Part shown: piece by piece, positions 1 to 9,660 of the stretch
How the letters are laid out: each line of letters starts with the position of its first letter
How positions within the stretch are numbered: position 1 is the stretch's first letter
Assembly: GCF_000001735.4 (NCBI RefSeq)
Contig: NC_003076.8
Span: 868,001 to 932,000, forward strand
DNA length: 64,000 nt
Direction of reading: 5' to 3'
Origin: Arabidopsis thaliana
Lineage: Eukaryota; Streptophyta; Magnoliopsida; Brassicales; Brassicaceae
Notes under the pieces: model-generated
Database searches by the model: none
What the model was told of the DNA's origin: nothing
The model's input: the letters and a program-made list of their open reading frames with translations, nothing else
Program-made: the position numbers and the translations under genes

Positions 1-545
1 ATTAGGTTCTCATTTATGCATAACACCCTTTAAATTATAGAACCTCTGTTATTTAGCTTCTTATTATGTTGTGTGGTAATTTTGCATATCGATTTGAGGC
101 AATGATCTAGGCCTATTGCCTCTAACTCATGTTCTGACTCCTCCATTTGAAAAAAGTACTGCAATTTATGTCCTTGGCATGGTTCACTTTGTCTTTCTGA
201 GTTTTTCGCCTTTCCCATGCTTCTTCACCAAAATGAATTGATCATGACCCATCTCTGTTGATGGGGTTATCTTATGCGCTTGCTTTTACAATCTGCTGAA
301 TAAATTATTCTATGCTTACATCATTCTATAGCTTAACTCATCTTGATTCAACTCTGCCAAACAACCAACTCCTCTGAATTTTTTTCAACCGTTGTTTTTC
401 CTTTGGTAATGTGTCATGGAATTCTCACTTCAGCCTGATTCATCTTCTCTGTAGCTCAAACTTAACCAAAATTTTGCTTGATTGCTAGGAATTTTGAATT
501 TTACAATCTCTCATGCTCACATGTATATATCACCATGCAATGCAG
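1..545 (+). other. Intron of the PP2A B' alpha gene
   Basis: AT-rich sequence with no plausible exon on either strand. It ends in a pyrimidine-containing tract and the acceptor ATGCAG just before the last PP2A exon. The upstream donor is outside the window. Confidence 0.75.
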
Positions 546-872
546 GTTGCAGAACGAGCTCTGTTCTTGTGGAACAACGAGCATGTGGTGGGTCTAATAG
601 CTCAGAACCGAGGAGTGATCCTTCCCATCATATTTGCATCCCTGGAGAAAAACATAGAGTCTCATTGGAACCAAGCGGTACACGGTCTAAGTGCGAATAT
701 AAAGAGAATGTTCATGGAGATGGACCCTGAGCTCTTTGAAGAATGTCAGCAACAGTACGAAGAAAAACAAGCCAAATCTAAACAAGTGGAAGAGCAACGC
801 CAAAATAGGTGGAGGAGATTAGATGAAGCAGTGGAGGAACGAGAAAGAGAAGATCCTATGATCACTTCTTAG
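546..872 (+). CDS. ATB' ALPHA: PP2A regulatory subunit B' alpha, C-terminal exon (partial gene)
   Basis: This is the last coding exon of a B'/B56-type regulatory subunit of protein phosphatase 2A, which sets substrate choice and location of the phosphatase. The exon opens after a clear acceptor (ATGCAG at 540-545) in phase 0 and reads VAERALFLWNNEHVV, the conserved B56 core, then LPIIFASLEKNIESHWN and a charged tail ending in DPMITS. The tail is rich in Q, E, K and R and looks helical. Only about 108 residues lie here; the remaining roughly 380 residues are upstream of the window. The family and the identity as AT5G03470 are confident from sequence and gene order. The 3' end of this exon recurs as a relic at 3246-3304, which helps date the neighbouring duplication. 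Confidence 0.9.
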   Translation, partial: VAERALFLWNNEHVVGLIAQNRGVILPIIFASLEKNIESHWNQAVHGLSANIKRMFMEMDPELFEECQQQYEEKQAKSKQVEEQRQNRWRRLDEAVEEREREDPMITS

Positions 873-1207
873 AAAAAAATATATCAAATCATCAAAGTAA
901 TAATATTCTCTCTCACTTCTTCTCATTTTCTCTAATCGTTGCAAATTATTATATTTTATTTATTTATTTTGAGGTCTGGAAAAAAAAAAGTCCTTAATCT
1001 AAGTCAATAGGAATTTATTTTCCTCTTTTTGAGAATATTTAATACTGATTCTGATTGGCTCAATCCAGCTTTCACAATGATTAGACAAAATAAGTATGGT
1101 TTACAATTGAACTAAAAGGAAAAAAAAATAGCATATAAACATGATGCAAGTAACATCATGGATTATTATCATTACCATCCCATGACTCCCTTGGACTGCT
1201 ATGTTCG
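873..1207. other. Convergent 3' flank between the PP2A gene and the first RRM gene
   Basis: These 335 bases separate two genes that end towards each other. They hold the 3' untranslated tails; I see no further coding signal. Confidence 0.6.
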
Positions 1208-2855
1208 TCACTCGTCATAGACATCGGCATCAGCCTTATCCCATGTACCTGGGGGCATATAGCCAGTGGTAGTGCAGTGGCGTACCCTTTTTCTTTTTAA
1301 GAGTTCGGGTTGCGGCACAACAGGTTCATTAACTACAAGAGTCCTTTCTCCCATGTTACATCCACTTAGTTCCAGCGCCTTGTCTACACATCTTTCTCCT
1401 CTAAGAGAAACGAAAGCTGTACTGTAAAATTCAACAGCGAAATTAAAGAGAGTCTCTTTAGTTATATAATTCAATAACTTCTGAGCCTTGGGAAAAAAAT
1501 ATTCACAAATTGGAACAAGAAAGAAAGCGCAAACCTAGAGAGAACTGTAACTTGCCAGATCTCTCCACATGAAGAGAAATGTTTACACAGAGCCATCTGG
1601 ATATCAATCTCAGGAAGCGAAGCGTCATATCCCGTAACACGGAACCTAAACAATAACTTGATAAATATTATTAACATGACAAGCTACAACACATGTTACA
1701 GAATATGCTAAATAATAAACAGAATGATAATATTATCAAAAATTACCTGTGTATTTTGGATGCCTCAGGAGTAGTTGCAGGAGCACGCGAAGAATTATCA
1801 TAGAATATTTCGGATGGCTTAACGATAACAGTCCATCCTACAACGTCAGTTCCACTAAGTTGCAATGCCTTGTCTTCGGCACCTTCTCCCTCGATCCTCA
1901 AGAAGGCAACACTGTAACACCAACGATACAAAAAACAAAGTGGTATTAATTTGAGAGTTAGCACTTAGCTGGGAGTGAAGAAGCCAGAGAGTAAGTACCT
2001 CTTGAGGACACCCCTTTCATAGTCTGTGGGAACATAAACATGTCTAATCTCTCCGCATGAATCGAAATGTTTTTCCAAGATGAGCTCGAGAAGATACTTT
2101 TGAAGCGAAGTGTCATATCCCTCAACGGAGATCGTCGTGATAGGGCTAATGCAACAATTTGATTTTATTACACGATCGAGTTCATATATTATTGTATGAT
2201 CAACAAATTAATTTACCTGGGAGGTTCATGTTTGGGTTTAGGCTTAACGATAACAGTCCATCCTCCCACGTCAGTTCCACTAAGTTGCAATGCCTTGTCT
2301 TCGGCACCTTCTCCCTTGATCCACATGAAGGAGACACTGTAGTAAAACCAACGATGCAAGTCGTCTTATTTATTTTTGAGTTTGCAGCAAATTCAAAGCC
2401 ACAAAAGTACCTCTTGAGGATTTTCTTTTTAAAGTCTCTTGGAACATAAATTTGTGTGATCTCTCCGCATGAAGCGAAATGTTTTGTCAACGCCAGCCTG
2501 AGAGGATACTCCTTAAGCGAAGTGTCATATCCTTCAACGCAAATAGCCGTGCTACTGCTACTTCAACAATTTGATTTTGATTGCAGGTTGAGTTAATATT
2601 ATATGATCAACACGTAAAACAAGAATTTCCACACAAATATATGTAAATAAATTTACGTGGACTGTTTATCACTATCGTTCAATTCCAGCGACTTCAGACG
2701 CTAAGTTACAACAAAAAAATCTAATCAGAAATCCTACTACTATACGTACTTCATATATTTTTCTTCTTTCTTGTGCAGAAAGAAACCATTAATTAGTAGA
2801 GAAACGTACAGAGGTTAAAGCAGAAGAAGATTACTTTAATGGCGGATTCTTCCAT
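1208..2855 (-). CDS. RNA-binding protein with three degenerate RRM repeats (first copy of the array)
   Basis: Eight exons can be joined by GT-AG sites. Exon 1 is MEESAIK (ATG at 2853-2855) and exon 2 is a short linker ending in DSDKQST. Three similar units follow, each made of two exons: a first half with the core VEGYDTSL, KHFASCGEI and IYVPRDF, and a second half with KGEGAEDKALQLSGTDVGGW. This is the RRM layout (RNP2-like start, helix 1, RNP1-like strand SFMWI or FVSLRGE), but the aromatic RNP residues are poorly kept, so RNA binding is inferred and not certain. The third unit is the most diverged (FRVTGYDASLPEI) and the protein ends in GTWDKADADVYDE. It is the sister of the gene at 5804-7025. 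By gene order it should be AT5G03480. Confidence 0.8.
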
Positions 2856-3245
2856 GGTGATAAATTGACAAGATCGACTGCTAGGCTGGTTCCGGAGATA
2901 TTTTTCAGATCTAGGGATTTAGGTTTGAAGATGGTTTTGTTCTTTCCCCTTATTCTGGTTTGGGACATCTCTAAATAAATCCTATCGTGTATAAGTTACG
3001 AACAAACTGGTGGGCCTTATATTTAGTTGCGTTTAAGCCCATATAATCTCTTAAACAGAACAAAAAAAATGTTGAACCGGACTAAACCCGCGAACAAACG
3101 GTTGGGCCTTAAATTTAGTTCAGGCCTGCGTTAAGCCCATATATTCCAAATCTTCTTATTCCTTGTGAAACATATTTCTGTTCCACTTACTATATCAGAA
3201 CCACTTTATACGTTTTAAATGACGAAAGAAAAATGTTTATAGTTT
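2856..3245 (-). promoter_or_regulatory. Upstream region of the first RRM gene, repeated three more times downstream
   Basis: Probable promoter of the RRM gene to its left. It contains phrases such as GTTACGAACAAACTG, GGGCCTTA and TTAAGCCCATAT that recur at 7395-7590, 8200-8420 and 10229-10420. GGGCC/GGCCCA-type motifs are common in promoters of plant housekeeping genes. No coding signal is seen. Confidence 0.6.
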
Positions 3246-3304
3246 TAGATGAAGCAGTTGAAGAACGAGAAAGAGTATGATTCTTTCCTATGATCACTTC
3301 TTAG
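3246..3304 (+). pseudogene. Relic of the PP2A B' alpha 3' end
   Basis: This short block repeats the end of the PP2A exon at 818-872: TTAGATGAAGCAGT, GAACGAGAAAGAG and CCTATGATCACTTCTTAG are shared, in the same order and on the same strand, with a few changes and a small insertion. It has no exon around it. It marks the edge of a tandem duplication that carried the PP2A tail together with an RRM gene. Confidence 0.8.
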
Positions 3305-3549
3305 TAATATTCTTTTTCTTTAACAAAACTGAAGAAAGTAACTTTGAGATTGGAAAGGAAAGTTCATAAATTTTGAAATTTATCTTAGACTATGAGTCAA
3401 ACCAATGCATACATTTTTATGAATGATGGGGTATACAACTTTAATCTGTCTTAATCCATATTTTTGATTATATATTATGAAAATTTGATGTAGCAAATAC
3501 CAAATTTTCTACCACCACACACAAATAACAACTGCAACGCCACCGCAAA

Positions 3550-4947
3550 ATGACGGAAGTGTTATTGTTGCCGGGAACTAAATCGGAGAATTCAAAACCA
3601 CCGCACATAGTGGTGTTTCCATTCCCAGCACAAGGCCACTTACTTCCTCTACTTGACTTAACTCACCAACTCTGCCTCCGTGGATTCAACGTCTCCGTCA
3701 TCGTTACTCCCGGTAACCTTACTTACCTCTCTCCTCTTCTCTCCGCTCATCCCTCCTCCGTCACCTCCGTCGTTTTCCCTTTCCCTCCTCATCCTTCACT
3801 CTCTCCCGGCGTCGAAAACGTTAAAGACGTCGGAAATTCAGGAAATCTCCCGATCATGGCTTCTCTTCGTCAGCTACGAGAACCAATCATCAACTGGTTC
3901 CAATCTCATCCGAATCCGCCTATCGCTCTCATCTCCGATTTCTTCCTCGGATGGACTCACGATCTCTGCAATCAAATCGGTATCCCCAGATTCGCTTTCT
4001 TCTCCATCAGCTTCTTCTTAGTTTCCGTTCTTCAATTTTGCTTCGAGAACATCGATCTAATCAAATCAACGGATCCGATTCATCTCCTTGATCTTCCTCG
4101 CGCTCCGATTTTCAAAGAAGAGCATCTTCCGTCTATAGTCCGACGAAGTCTCCAAACTCCGTCACCGGATCTCGAATCAATCAAAGATTTCTCCATGAAT
4201 TTGTTGAGCTACGGATCTGTTTTCAATTCTTCTGAGATTCTGGAAGATGATTATCTTCAGTACGTGAAACAGAGGATGGGTCATGATCGGGTTTATGTTA
4301 TTGGCCCGCTTTGTTCAATCGGGTCGGGTCTTAAATCGAATTCGGGTTCTGTAGACCCGAGTTTGCTGAGTTGGTTAGACGGATCCCCAAACGGGTCAGT
4401 TCTATACGTTTGTTTCGGAAGTCAAAAGGCGTTGACTAAAGACCAGTGTGATGCTTTGGCTCTAGGCTTAGAGAAAAGCATGACCCGGTTTGTTTGGGTG
4501 GTTAAGAAAGATCCGATACCCGACGGGTTTGAGGATCGGGTTTCCGGAAGGGGATTGGTGGTAAGAGGATGGGTCTCCCAGCTGGCGGTGTTGCGACACG
4601 TGGCGGTTGGTGGATTTTTGAGCCATTGTGGATGGAACTCAGTGCTTGAAGGGATAACGAGTGGGGCTGTGATCTTGGGCTGGCCCATGGAGGCGGACCA
4701 GTTTGTGAACGCGAGGTTGCTTGTGGAGCATTTGGGTGTTGCGGTTAGGGTTTGCGAAGGTGGTGAAACTGTGCCTGACTCGGATGAGTTGGGTCGGGTC
4801 ATAGCGGAAACGATGGGTGAGGGAGGACGCGAGGTGGCTGCTCGGGCTGAGGAGATACGGCGGAAGACCGAGGCTGCCGTGACGGAGGCAAATGGAAGCT
4901 CCGTTGAAAATGTACAAAGACTTGTCAAAGAATTTGAAAAAGTCTAA
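3550..4947 (+). CDS. UGT89A2: UDP-glycosyltransferase, family 1 (UGT89A2)
   Basis: An intronless 465-residue enzyme that transfers sugar from a UDP-sugar to small acceptors in the cytosol. The N-terminal half has FPFPAQGHLLPLLDL, with the family catalytic His near residue 29, and SDFFLGWTHDL, which carries the usual partner Asp. The C-terminal plant PSPG box runs from about residue 341 (WVSQLAVLRHVAVGG, SHCGWNSVLEGI) to about 384 (GWPMEADQ). It ends in Gln, typical of glucosyl/xylosyl-type donors, and starts WVSQ rather than the commoner WAPQ. Full length is normal for the family. My recollection is AT5G03490, group D UGT89A2, linked to dihydroxybenzoic acid glycosides; acceptor use cannot be read from the sequence. 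It splits the RRM array on the opposite strand. Confidence 0.95.
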   Translation: MTEVLLLPGTKSENSKPPHIVVFPFPAQGHLLPLLDLTHQLCLRGFNVSVIVTPGNLTYLSPLLSAHPSSVTSVVFPFPPHPSLSPGVENVKDVGNSGNLPIMASLRQLREPIINWFQSHPNPPIALISDFFLGWTHDLCNQIGIPRFAFFSISFFLVSVLQFCFENIDLIKSTDPIHLLDLPRAPIFKEEHLPSIVRRSLQTPSPDLESIKDFSMNLLSYGSVFNSSEILEDDYLQYVKQRMGHDRVYVIGPLCSIGSGLKSNSGSVDPSLLSWLDGSPNGSVLYVCFGSQKALTKDQCDALALGLEKSMTRFVWVVKKDPIPDGFEDRVSGRGLVVRGWVSQLAVLRHVAVGGFLSHCGWNSVLEGITSGAVILGWPMEADQFVNARLLVEHLGVAVRVCEGGETVPDSDELGRVIAETMGEGGREVAARAEEIRRKTEAAVTEANGSSVENVQRLVKEFEKV

Positions 4948-5803
4948 AAGTTAATTTCATTTGATGTAATTAACTAATCACGTGTGCAATATTTTTAGTG
5001 GGGATTTTGCAAATGTATGTACCAATGATCTCTTTCGTTATTAATCTAGTAAAAAAAAAGCTTTTACGACTCACCAACATACATAGGACTTCGATGGTAG
5101 GTTGGATGGTATACATACTTTATTTAAGTAATAAATACACACTTACTATATTGATATTCTTGTATCCTTGAGTAGTAGTAATTGTCAATTTCAAGGAAAT
5201 ACCTTTAACATTACATGTTGCGATAAAGATGCTTTTGCTGGTCTTGTGTTTTAATATCATAGGGTATGTTGAAGAGTGTGTGATCTCAAGGAAAAACTGA
5301 AGTAGCTAGAAAAAATTAGAAAACAAAGGTTGCTTTGAATAACTAGCAGATAACGATTATTGAGCTTACTATTATTTTTTTAACATCCAGAGAAAGACAT
5401 ATCATACGTGCATGGGTGAGAATCAAGGTAGATGATGATAACTTAGCTTACTTACTGTTAACATAAAAAACAAAGGTAAATAACATTTAAAGAGGTTCGT
5501 CTTCTCCTAAAAGAGAGCCATGTCCAAACTCTCCATCTCCATCCTCTTTTTTCGTGCTCATATCCATCTTCTTCTTATTCGCCATATGCTTCTTAAGCAC
5601 TTTATCTACCTTCATCAGCTCAATCTTCTTCTTCTTCTTCTTCTCACCCATCTCCATCTCCATCTCCATCTCCATCTTCTTCTTCTTAAGCTCATACGCC
5701 TTGCATAAACAACCTAAATATCAAAATATAAACAAGGAAACGGATGATGAGATCCAGGTTTGAGTTTGTTACCAAGAATAAGAAATCAAATATTTGTACG
5801 TAC
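4948..5803. other. Intergenic: UGT89A2 3' end and the 3' flank of the second RRM gene
   Basis: The first part is the 3' flank of UGT89A2. From about 5320 the sequence is the downstream flank of the second RRM gene; it recurs imperfectly at 7830-8130 (shared: CTTACTACTGTTTTT-like tracts, AACATCCAGAGAA, GACATATCATAC, AAAGAGGTTCGTC). No gene is supported here. Confidence 0.6.
5618..5690. repeat. Low-complexity CTTCTT / CCATCT repeat
   Basis: Runs of TTC and of the hexamer CCATCT. Both strands are open over it only because of this composition. A related CTCCATC-rich tract lies in the duplicated flank at 8038-8125. Confidence 0.8.
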
Positions 5804-7025
5804 TTAAGGGCGTATAGCCAGTATGGCCAGTAGGCGTGATGATGGCGCGCCCTTTTCTTTTTTTAGGTCTTCGGGTTCTATCAAAACAGATTCAACTACA
5901 AGATTCATTCCTCCCATTTTACATCCATTTAGTTGAAGCGCCTTGTCCTCACATCTTTCTCCTTGAAGATAAATGGAACCTGAACCGCTGCCGAATTCAA
6001 CAGAAACAAAGAGTCTTTAATTAGTTAGAGTCAACAACTTGAGAGCTGGGACAAATTGGAGGAAGAAAGAAGCGACAAACCTAGGCAGAACCACAACTTG
6101 CGTGACCTCTCCACATGAAGAGAAATGTTCACACAAGGCCATCTGGATATCAATCTTAGGAACACAAGTGTCATATCCCGTAACGCGGACCCTAAATAAT
6201 AATTTGATTGCAGGAGATGAGGAATATAATTAAAATGACAAGCCAAGTGTCTTACAGATACACAAGAATCTAAACTAATAAAAATTTGATTGCAAGGATC
6301 AGGTAGTATTATCAGAATTTACCTGTGTGTTTCAAGTTTGGGCATGCCAGGAAGCCAAGGATCCATGATTTCTTTCTGCCAGAGTGCAGGCTTAACGATT
6401 GCAGTCCATCCTCCCGCGTCAGTTCCACTAAGCAGCAATGCCTTTTCTTCGCCACCTTCTCCTTTGATACACATGAAGGCGACACTGTAAAACCAAGGAT
6501 ACAAAGTTTATATATTTTTTTGGGGAAAATCGAAGCCACAAAGTACGGTACCTCTTGAGGATACCCCTTTCAAAGTCTCTGGGAACATAAATATGTGTGA
6601 TCTTTCCGCATGAAGCGAAATGTTTTTCCAACACGAGCTTGACTGTATACTCACGGAGCCTAGTGTCATATCCCTCCACGGAAATCTTCGTCCAAGGGAT
6701 ACTAGCAACAATTTTGATTGCAGGTGGAGAGTTAATATTATTATATGATCATTCAGCACGTACCACCAAAATAAAATTCCCAAGATAATATATTTACCGG
6801 GGCTTTCGAGAGTTTGCACCAATCTCGTTCAATTGCAGCAATTTCATACCCTAAGGTACAACAAAAGATCTAATCAGAGATTCTACTACGCGTACTTGAT
6901 ATATTTTTCTTCTTACTTGTGGAGAAAGAAAACAACATTAATAGAGAAACAGAGGTTAAGCAAAGAGTGAGTAAGAAGAAAATCCATAAGGGGAAGAAGA
7001 TTACTTTGATGGCGGATTCGTCCAT
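5804..7025 (-). CDS. RNA-binding protein with two degenerate RRM repeats (second copy)
   Basis: Six exons join cleanly: MDESAIK (ATG 7023-7025); a linker of about 18 residues (6798-6850); RRM unit 1 in two exons (ISVEGYDTRLREYT, KHFASCGKITHIYVPRDFE, then SVAFMCIKGEGGEEKA, GTDAGGWTAIVKP); and RRM unit 2 in two exons (VRVTGYDTCVPKID, EHFSSCGEVTQVVVLP, then SGSGSIYLQGERCEDKA). It has one unit fewer than the copy at 1208-2855. Its last exon goes out of step with that copy at an A-rich stretch (about 5850-5865) and stops early at 5804-5806 after LLAILAIRP. RNP aromatic residues are weak, so RNA binding is inferred. By gene order, AT5G03495. Confidence 0.75.
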
Positions 7026-7600
7026 GGTTATTGATACAGAGAAACCACAATTTCTCAATTAATCCAATCACAAACACACATTGAATCGTCGTTCATAAAA
7101 CGAGAATCCAAATCTCATGTGATAAAGCTTAGAAGTAGAAACAGCTCTATCACAATGAAGAAATAGCTATGAGAATTCAAATAGAACTCTCAGAGAAACA
7201 GAGGACAAATGAAGAAGAAGAAGATAACAATTCAACACAAATCTCATGAATGATTATTTTTCCTCTTCGCTTCCTTTTAACGCTTCTTTTCTCTTCTGTT
7301 AGCATCCAAACAATCTCAGCCATTAAACCAACTTCTAATCTCCACCCTCCACGTGTCCATTTAACCCTCTTTCTTATTCCTATATCAGTTATAAATTGAC
7401 AAGAACGACTGCTATGATCTAGGGATTTAGTTCTGAACTAGGTTTCTTTGTCTTTTTTGTTTCGTTAATTCCCTAATTTTATTCTGGTTTGGGACATTTC
7501 GTGTGTATGAGTTACGAACAAACTGTTGGGCCTTGAATTTAGTTCTGGCCTACGTTTAAGCCCATATGGTTCTAATCTTCTTCTTTTTTTATAAGTTGAA
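7026..7600 (-). promoter_or_regulatory. Upstream region of the second RRM gene, with a private insert
   Basis: The part at about 7385-7590 matches the upstream region of the first copy (TTGACAAGA-CGACTGCTA, TTACGAACAAACTGTTGGGCC, AAGCCCATATGG). Between it and the ATG lie about 350 bases (7031-7385) missing from the other copies. That insert contains a G-box core (CCACGTGTCC near 7351) and a purine-rich stretch. No coding evidence. Confidence 0.5.
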
Positions 7601-7829
7601 GCTTGTAGTACTTGGTAATGTAGCGCATCAATAATAAATTGTGGAGCATAAAAATGATAATAAAATGACTATTGTTTGATCTTGGAGTCCAAACAAACTG
7701 GATATCTTCAAACCGATGTCGCCAGGCTTTTGCTTCCCGAATCCAAAATTAAGACTCTTCCCGTTGACCAACTGAATGACTTGTTTAAAATCACCTTCAA
7801 AGATAGCTTTGGATCCATTTTTGTTAAAA

Positions 7830-8420
7830 ATTAGAAAACAAGGTTGCATTGTAATACCGAAAGCAGATAACGTTAATAGATTAAGCTTACTACTGTTTTT
7901 TTCTAACATCCAGAGAATGACATATCATACATGATCAAGGCAGGTGATGATTACTGAGCTTACTTACTTTTAACATGCAAAGACAAAAACAAACAAAGGT
8001 AAATACATTATAAAAAAACAAAGAGGTTCGTCTCCTCCTAATTCTCCATCTCCCTCCTAATTCTCCATCTCCATCCTCTTTCTCCTGTCCATATCCATCT
8101 TAATCTTCATCTCCATCCTCTTGTGAAGAGAAATAGAGTGAGTAAGAGGAGAGTCCATAAGGAGAAGAAGATTACTTTGATGGCGGATTCGTCCATGCTG
8201 ATGATAAATTGACAAGACCGACTGCTAGGGTTCCAAAGATATTTGACAGGATTTAGCTTTGAACAAGGTTAATTTTTTTTTGTTCAACTATTTTTTGTTG
8301 ATTCCCTTATAAAGCTGTTGTTGTTGTTCAGATACTTACGTGTAGTTACGAACAAACTGTCGGGTCTTCAATTTAGTTTAGCCCTGCGTTAAGCCCATAT
8401 TGGTCTAATCTTCTTATGAA
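7830..8420 (-). pseudogene. Gutted third copy of the RRM gene: 3' flank, exon 1 and promoter only
   Basis: Three parts sit in the order expected of a minus-strand RRM gene. 7830-8130 copies the 3' flank of the second gene. 8176-8196 is a perfect exon 1, reading MDESAIK followed by the donor GTAATC. 8200-8420 copies the promoter (AAATTGACAAGACCGACTGCTAG, TTACGAACAAACTGTCGGG, TTAAGCCCATAT). All RRM exons between exon 1 and the flank are absent, so a large internal deletion is the simplest reading. It cannot make an RRM protein. Confidence 0.75.
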
Positions 8421-8672
8421 TCCGTTATGGTTATAATAGTTCCCGTTAAGCCGAAATTGTAATAATAAATGTTGAACCGCACTAACCGGCGGAACTAAAT
8501 GCCGGTTCACGGGTAACATTGAATAAAGATGATATAGGCTTTACTTGTTGAATCATGAGATTGCACACGTCTGTCTCTCTCTCTCACACACACAGGATCA
8601 ATTAAAAAAAGTTTCGAGGGCATAGGTTATTAGCGCTAATTTACACAAAATGGGATTAACAAAAAGTATACT

Positions 8673-9660
8673 TTATTGACCATCTAAAGTGACGAAAGCA
8701 TCCTTAAGAAGTCCTTGTGCTTCTTCTCTCCTCCTGCACACAACCAAAACATCAAACGGACCCATAAGAACAACCAACAAAGCTTCTGAAGAATCTTTAA
8801 ACAGATGATAGATTGATATTAAATTATTAACACACCATAAAGACAGAAAACTTAAGTAGCATATACAAACCTCTTAATGTCTTCCACAGCTTGTTTCCTC
8901 TGTTGAATTTGAAGTTCCATAATGTGAATAAGCGTTGCTCTCGCCTATACAACAAGAGAAAGATCAAAACGATGAAAAAACAAAAAGTGTTGAAACCATG
9001 TTGTAATTAATCGAAAGATGAGAGCTTCTTTACTTGGTGAGGCCTCAAGGAATTGAGAAGGTGATGCAAGTTCTTGAAGATTGAAGAAATTTCACCAATT
9101 CTCTTCGCATATTGAGAAGGTCTGTCAACAAGAACATCAGCAAGCTCCAATATATGTAACTGTAGTTCTCTATTCAGTGACCTGAGTTCCTTCTTGTAAT
9201 CTACACACAAAGATATTTGAACTCAAAGAGGTACTTTCAAAGAACATAACTTGCAAATGAACTCATGTAATAAGTTTGATTCCAATGAAGGGAAGAACCA
9301 AAAACCATACTCTAGACAGCCAATAGCAATTGCATTTTGAGTTTGATTTCACAGAGTTAGGAGAATGACATACCAAGATTAGAATCTTTTGGATAAAGTT
9401 GAGGCACTCCTTGTTCTTCTAAGCTTGGAAGAACATCTTCAGTCTACTAACCAAAAAAATTGAAAATTGCTAAAAACACATAAAGATGAAGATTTTAAAG
9501 AGGGGGAAATGTGGAGGAGACTCACAGTATAGTTGCCTCCAAAACAGACGTAGGTGCCTTCAATCGGAGGAGGAGGTTCAGGAGCAGAATCAGTGTTTTC
9601 TGAGAAATCCTTGTAGAGTCTGTAATATGGAGGAGGAGGTGGATATGTAGCTGTAGCCAT
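8673..9660 (-). CDS. MED7B: Mediator complex subunit MED7
   Basis: A subunit of the middle module of Mediator, the co-activator linking transcription factors to RNA polymerase II. Exons spell MATATYPPPPPYYRLYKDF (ATG 9658-9660), EGTYVCFGGNYT, then TEDVLPSLEEQGVPQLYP, YKKELRSLNRELQLHILEL, YAKRIGEISSIFKNLHHLL, RPHQ, ARATLIHIMELQIQQRKQ and the end RREEAQGLLKDAFVTLDGQ (stop 8673-8675). The proline-tyrosine N-terminus, the PQL(Y/F)P motif and the long helix of the HxLN(S)LRPHQAR type are diagnostic of MED7. Length, about 168 residues, is normal. Arabidopsis has two close MED7 genes; gene order makes this AT5G03500. It lies between two stretches of duplicated RRM promoter sequence. Confidence 0.92.

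Noticed and set aside
3680-4917. Further open frames on both strands over UGT89A2
   Set aside because: Shadows of a GC-richer, intronless gene with full UGT motifs.
5487-5763. Overlapping open frames on both strands, including a Met-Glu repeat protein
   Set aside because: They exist only because of the CCATCT and CTTCTT repeats; the tract is duplicated non-coding flank (see 8038-8125).
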